From the NCBI GenBank assembly GCA_946478635.1, contig CAMLCX010000169.1:1-9201 (forward strand): DNA of 9,201 nt, written 5' to 3'. How positions within the stretch are numbered: the stretch's first letter is position 1; each line of letters begins with the position of its first letter. Below the pieces are notes generated by a model. That model did no database searches and was not told the DNA's origin. It saw nothing but the letters and a program-made list of their open reading frames with translations. The stretch is from an uncultured Pseudomonadota bacterium (GTDB lineage Bacteria > Desulfobacterota_B > Binatia > UBA9968). Shown here one piece after another: positions 5,968-9,201 of the stretch. The position numbers and the translations under genes were made by a program.

Positions 5968-6011
5968 TGGCCGTTCATCCCGAGGCTCTCGAAGGACGGC
6001 CAGCATTTTTT
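5968..6011 (+). terminator. Rho-independent terminator
   Basis: TGGCCGTTC (5968-5976) pairs with GGACGGCCA (5994-6002), with one G-T wobble position. An inner stem CGAG/CTCG (5981-5984 with 5988-5991) closes a GCT loop. Three bases after the outer stem comes a run of six T (6006-6011). It stands 168 bp after the stop of the small secreted protein and 51 bp before the kinase start, so it either ends the upstream transcript or attenuates a leader of the kinase gene. Confidence 0.7.
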
Positions 6012-6062
6012 ACGCAGTTTGCCGGTTGAAAAGATGCGCTCTGGATTGCTAAATTTGTCGAG

Positions 6063-7394
6063 ATGTTATTGTTAGCGCGACTTCGTGCGGATGCGCGGGA
6101 AATCTTCGCTGCGGGAGTGAAGTCCGCCGATCCGTTTGCCGCGGTTCTAAAGACTCTCGAAGTCGAGCATGATTGCCTGCGCGTCGCTAACCGAACCTAC
6201 GATCTCGCGAGGATTCAAAATATATTTGTCGCGGGTGGCGGCAAAGCCTCGGCGCCTATGGCGCGCGCGGTGGAAAAAGCGCTCGCCGGCAGGATAAGCG
6301 GTGGAGTCATCGTCGTTAAGTATGGTCACCGCTTGCAGCTCGACAAGATCAACCTGGTCGAGGCCGGGCATCCGGTTCCCGATCAGGCAGGTCTGGACGG
6401 CGCGCGCCAAATTATCGATCTTGCGCGCCGGTGTGGCGACAGAGATTTATTTTTGTTTTTGATCTCCGGCGGAGGGTCGGCGCTTCTTCCGGTTCCGGCG
6501 GATGGACTAACCCTCGACGATAAAAAGCGAACGACCGAGGCTCTGCTCAAGTGCGGCGCGACCATCCAGGAGGTCAATGCCGTGCGGAAGCACATTTCCA
6601 GAATAAAAGGCGGGCGTCTTGCGCAATTGGCCGCGCCGGCCCGGCTGATTGCGCTTATTTTGTCGGATGTCATTCATGATCCGTTGGAGGAGATCGCCTC
6701 CGGTCCGACGGTCCCCGATAACAGCACCTACGGAGATTGCCTGGAAATTTTTCGGCGGTACGACTTGCGTCGCCAGGTTCCCAGCGCGGTCGTTGATTTC
6801 TTGAAGCGTGGAGCCGAGGGGCGCATCGCCGAGACGCCAAAGAGATCGGAGCAAGTTTTCCAGAATACACAGAATGTTATTGTTGGCAGCAACGCCCAGG
6901 CTTTAGCAGCGGCCCAGGAGTCTGCCGAGGCGCTGGGATATCATACGCGGATCGTAACAAATACGATGGCGGGTGAAAGCCGCGATGCGGCGAAGGCTCA
7001 TTCAACTCTTATCAAGGAAACTGTGCGGTGGAACGAACTCGCGTCACGGCCCGCCTGTTTTCTATCGGGCGGTGAAACGACGGTCACGGTGCGGGGCGGC
7101 GGCATGGGTGGGCGCAATCAGGAATTTTGTCTGGCCGCTGCCATGGAAGTCGAGGGCATGGACGGAGTCGTGATTCTTAGCGGCGGCACTGACGGCACGG
7201 ACGGGCCGACGGATGCGGCCGGGGGCATCGTCGATGGATCGACCCTCGATCGAGGCCGAGGCAAGAATCTCAACGCCGCGGATTTTTTATCCAGGAACGA
7301 TGCGTATAACTATTTGCGAGCGACGGACGATCTCCTCATTACCGGTCCCACCTTGACGAACGTAATGGACTTGCAAATCACCCTGGTCGCCTGA
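6063..7394 (+). CDS. gckA: Glycerate 2-kinase (MOFRL/GckA-TtuD family)
   Basis: This 443-aa cytoplasmic enzyme should phosphorylate D-glycerate with ATP to 2-phosphoglycerate, feeding C2/C3 acids into lower glycolysis. The N-terminal kinase domain shows VAGGGKAS (57-63, with the candidate catalytic Lys61), KYGH (86-89), AGHPVPDQAGL (101-111), the glycine-rich LISGGGSALL (133-142), KGGRLA (182-187), SDVIHDPLEEIASGPTVPD (201-219) and TMAGESRDAA (301-310). The C-terminal MOFRL domain shows LSGGETTVTV, GGGMGGRNQEF (345-355), LSGGTDGTDGPTDAAG (372-387) and the closing LLITGPT-TNVMDLQ. The length is normal for the family (about 420-450 aa) and all key motifs are present. The same family has often been labelled hydroxypyruvate reductase (TtuD), but that activity is doubtful. 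ATG 6063 is the first in-frame ATG after a stop codon at 6027, though no Shine-Dalgarno precedes it. A terminator lies just upstream and a ThDP enzyme gene follows on the same strand. The gene symbol reflects family use rather than proven orthology. Confidence 0.93.
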   Translation: MLLLARLRADAREIFAAGVKSADPFAAVLKTLEVEHDCLRVANRTYDLARIQNIFVAGGGKASAPMARAVEKALAGRISGGVIVVKYGHRLQLDKINLVEAGHPVPDQAGLDGARQIIDLARRCGDRDLFLFLISGGGSALLPVPADGLTLDDKKRTTEALLKCGATIQEVNAVRKHISRIKGGRLAQLAAPARLIALILSDVIHDPLEEIASGPTVPDNSTYGDCLEIFRRYDLRRQVPSAVVDFLKRGAEGRIAETPKRSEQVFQNTQNVIVGSNAQALAAAQESAEALGYHTRIVTNTMAGESRDAAKAHSTLIKETVRWNELASRPACFLSGGETTVTVRGGGMGGRNQEFCLAAAMEVEGMDGVVILSGGTDGTDGPTDAAGGIVDGSTLDRGRGKNLNAADFLSRNDAYNYLRATDDLLITGPTLTNVMDLQITLVA

Positions 7395-7479
7395 GGGTAG
7401 ATACATCGCTTCAACAATTGGAAGCCAGAATTAACTTTCTAGCTAGGGATCATGTCAGCGTAAATTGAGGAGAATCTTC

Positions 7480-9201
7480 ATGGACACGAACAAAACAGTG
7501 ACGGTTCCCGTAGAAACCGTCGGGCAGGCCTATTTGGAAATCCTGCGCGCGCGCGGGATTAAATATTTTTTCGGCAACAGCGGCACCGACTTCGGGCCGA
7601 TCATCGACGGGCTGGCGAAGTTCGGCGCGGAGAAGAAAACCCATCCTATGCCCATCACCGTGCCGCATGAATTCGTCGCGGTGAGCATGGCGCAGGGCTA
7701 TGCCATGATTACCGGTGAGCCGCAGGTCGTCATGGTGCATGTCATCGTCGGCACCGGCAATGCGTCGGCGGCGGTTATGAATGCATCGCGGCTCAACGTG
7801 CCGATGATTTTTTCGGCGGGCAGGACGCCGCTCACCGAAGAAGGGCTGAGAGGGAGCCGGAGCAATTTCATCCACTGGGGGCAGGAATCTTTCGATCAGG
7901 GAAGTTTGCTGCGCGAGTTCACCCGCTGGGATTATGAGCTGCGCAATGGCGATCAGGTGGAAGCGGTCGTCGATCGCGCGCTGGAAATGGCGCTCGGTAG
8001 CCCACAAGGCCCCGTCTATTTAACTCTGCCGCGCGAAATCCTGGCGCAAAAGATGGACTCGGTGACGATTCATCCGTTTCGGAAAAACCAGGCGGAAGCC
8101 TTGCGGCCGAGTGACGAAACAATCAAGCGCACCGCGGAAGTGTTGCGCGGCGCAGTGAATCCGGTGATCATCACCGGCCGGTTGGGCTCCGATCCGACGG
8201 CGGTAAATGCGATGGTTTCCTTCGCCGAAGCCCTGGTGGCGCCGGTGGTGACACCGGCGAGCCCCTTCGTGAGTTTTCCGAACACGCACGATTTTCATCT
8301 CGGCGTGAGCTCCGCGCCGTATATCAAAGATGCCGACGTCCTCGTCGTCGTCGAATGCGACGTGCCGTGGTATCCCGTTCAGGGTAAACCGCCGGAAAGC
8401 GCCAAAGTTATCCAGATCGCCCGCGATCCGAATTACGGCGGTATTCCAATCAGGAATTTTCCCAAAGACATTTCTATCGGCGGCGATCCGAAGCTCGCAT
8501 TGGAGTTGCTCGCCCAGGAACTAAAAGCTCGACCGGGCAACGCGAAGCTGGCGGCGGAGCGCGCCGAGCGGATTCGCTCCCAGCACAAACAGTATCGCGA
8601 ACGGCTGCAACAAAAGGCCGAGAAGGCGAGCCATGAAAGGCCCATTGATACGGGATGGCTGTCCTATTGCGTCGATCAGGTTCGGGACAAAGATACGCTC
8701 ATCGTCAACGATCATGGCGTGTCGCAAGAGCACTTGAGTTTAAGCGAGCCGGCAAGTTATTTCGGCGGCTCTCCGGCCGGCGGCTTGGGTTGGGGGATCG
8801 GTGGCGGTCTCGGCATGAAACTCGCTCGCCCGGAAAAGACCGTGATCGCGAGCTGCGGCGACGGAACTTACATGTTCAACAATCCGACGGCCTGTCATTT
8901 CGTTTCGCAGGCGTACAACCTGCCGATGCTCACCATCGTCTGCAACAACGCCATCTGGCACTCGAGCAAGGCGGCCACGCAACAGGTTCTGCCGGACGGC
9001 TGGGCTCAGAGCACGGGAAACTTTCCGCTGTGCGAGCTGTCGCCGTCGCCCCGTTACGAAATGGTGGTCGCCGCCCACGGCGGCTACGGCGAGATGGTGG
9101 ACGATCCGGCGGAGCTGCCGGCGGCGCTCAAGCGCGCCCTCAAAGTCGTGAAAGAAGAGAAACGCCAAGCCGTGCTCAATGTCATCTGCGGCACGCATTG
9201 A
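7480..9201 (+). CDS. Thiamine-diphosphate-dependent enzyme (acetolactate synthase/benzoylformate decarboxylase superfamily)
   Basis: This 573-aa protein has the three-domain layout of ThDP enzymes acting on 2-oxoacids. The N-terminal pyrimidine-binding domain (about 10-185) has GNSGTDFGPIIDGL, the activating glutamate in VPHEFVAVSMAQGYA (Glu64), and VYLTLPREIL at its end. The middle domain (about 205-350) has NPVIITGRLGSDP and DADVLVVVECDVPWYP. The C-terminal diphosphate-binding domain (about 385-573) has GGLGWGIGGGLGMKLA and CGDGTYMFNNPTACHF ending at CNN, giving GDG (460-462) with NN at 489-490, the classic metal/ThDP motif. ATG 7480 is chosen because GAGGAG (7467-7472) lies 7 nt upstream; a TTG at 7465 would place that site inside the gene. 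The substrate is not determined: acetolactate synthase, glyoxylate carboligase, oxalyl-CoA decarboxylase and benzoylformate decarboxylase share this fold. The retained Glu64 argues against a canonical glyoxylate carboligase, which has valine there. The gene lies 85 bp after the glycerate kinase and may share its transcript. It is complete; the window ends on its TGA. Confidence 0.9.
   Translation: MDTNKTVTVPVETVGQAYLEILRARGIKYFFGNSGTDFGPIIDGLAKFGAEKKTHPMPITVPHEFVAVSMAQGYAMITGEPQVVMVHVIVGTGNASAAVMNASRLNVPMIFSAGRTPLTEEGLRGSRSNFIHWGQESFDQGSLLREFTRWDYELRNGDQVEAVVDRALEMALGSPQGPVYLTLPREILAQKMDSVTIHPFRKNQAEALRPSDETIKRTAEVLRGAVNPVIITGRLGSDPTAVNAMVSFAEALVAPVVTPASPFVSFPNTHDFHLGVSSAPYIKDADVLVVVECDVPWYPVQGKPPESAKVIQIARDPNYGGIPIRNFPKDISIGGDPKLALELLAQELKARPGNAKLAAERAERIRSQHKQYRERLQQKAEKASHERPIDTGWLSYCVDQVRDKDTLIVNDHGVSQEHLSLSEPASYFGGSPAGGLGWGIGGGLGMKLARPEKTVIASCGDGTYMFNNPTACHFVSQAYNLPMLTIVCNNAIWHSSKAATQQVLPDGWAQSTGNFPLCELSPSPRYEMVVAAHGGYGEMVDDPAELPAALKRALKVVKEEKRQAVLNVICGTH

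Noticed and set aside
5797..6075. 92-codon open frame between the small secreted protein and the kinase
   Set aside because: It starts at a TTG inside the upstream gene's last codons, crosses a strong terminator, overlaps the kinase start and encodes a low-credibility Ser/Cys-rich peptide.

Overview
The window is a chromosomal stretch from a Gram-negative bacterium. It encodes a predicted inner-to-outer-membrane bridging protein with a partner lipoprotein, an OmpA/Pal-type peptidoglycan-binding lipoprotein, and Sec signal peptides with lipoboxes. Base composition looks moderately GC-rich (an impression, not computed). The DUF1318 lipoprotein form and the style of the thiamine-diphosphate enzyme recall uncultured deltaproteobacterial or Binatota-like lineages. 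That taxonomic guess is inference. No mobile element, CRISPR array, tRNA or rRNA is visible.

Layout. Positions 1-129 are unassigned flank. Positions 130-3625, minus strand, hold a two-gene operon: a large AsmA/YdbH-like protein followed 10 bp later by a DUF1318 (YdbL-like) lipoprotein. This looks like the counterpart of the ydbH-ynbE-ydbL phospholipid-transport locus of Escherichia coli, with the small YnbE-like lipoprotein apparently merged into the YdbL-like protein. Divergent from it, behind a good sigma70-type promoter, is mscL (3843-4268), whose product carries a C-terminal four-cysteine zinc-ribbon-like tail. After about 420 bp of non-coding DNA with operator-like palindromes comes an OmpA-domain lipoprotein gene (4691-5404). 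It has a glycine-zipper segment and two long proline tracts. Its apparent intrinsic terminator, a perfect 18-bp stem, starts exactly at the start codon of the next ORF (5429-5800), which encodes a small secreted protein I do not recognise.

A second hairpin-plus-T-tract terminator (5968-6011) precedes the metabolic part of the window. There lie a MOFRL-family glycerate 2-kinase (6063-7394) and, 85 bp downstream on the same strand, a thiamine-diphosphate-dependent enzyme of the acetolactate synthase/benzoylformate decarboxylase superfamily (7480-9201, ending at the last base of the window).

The left two-thirds is a cell-envelope neighbourhood: lipid transfer, osmotic safety valve, peptidoglycan anchoring and a secreted protein. 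The right third is central carbon or 2-oxoacid metabolism. The most notable items are the stem that buries a start codon, the apparent YnbE-YdbL fusion with a relict internal signal peptide, and the kinase/ThDP-enzyme pairing, which suggests a C2/C3-acid route but does not prove one.
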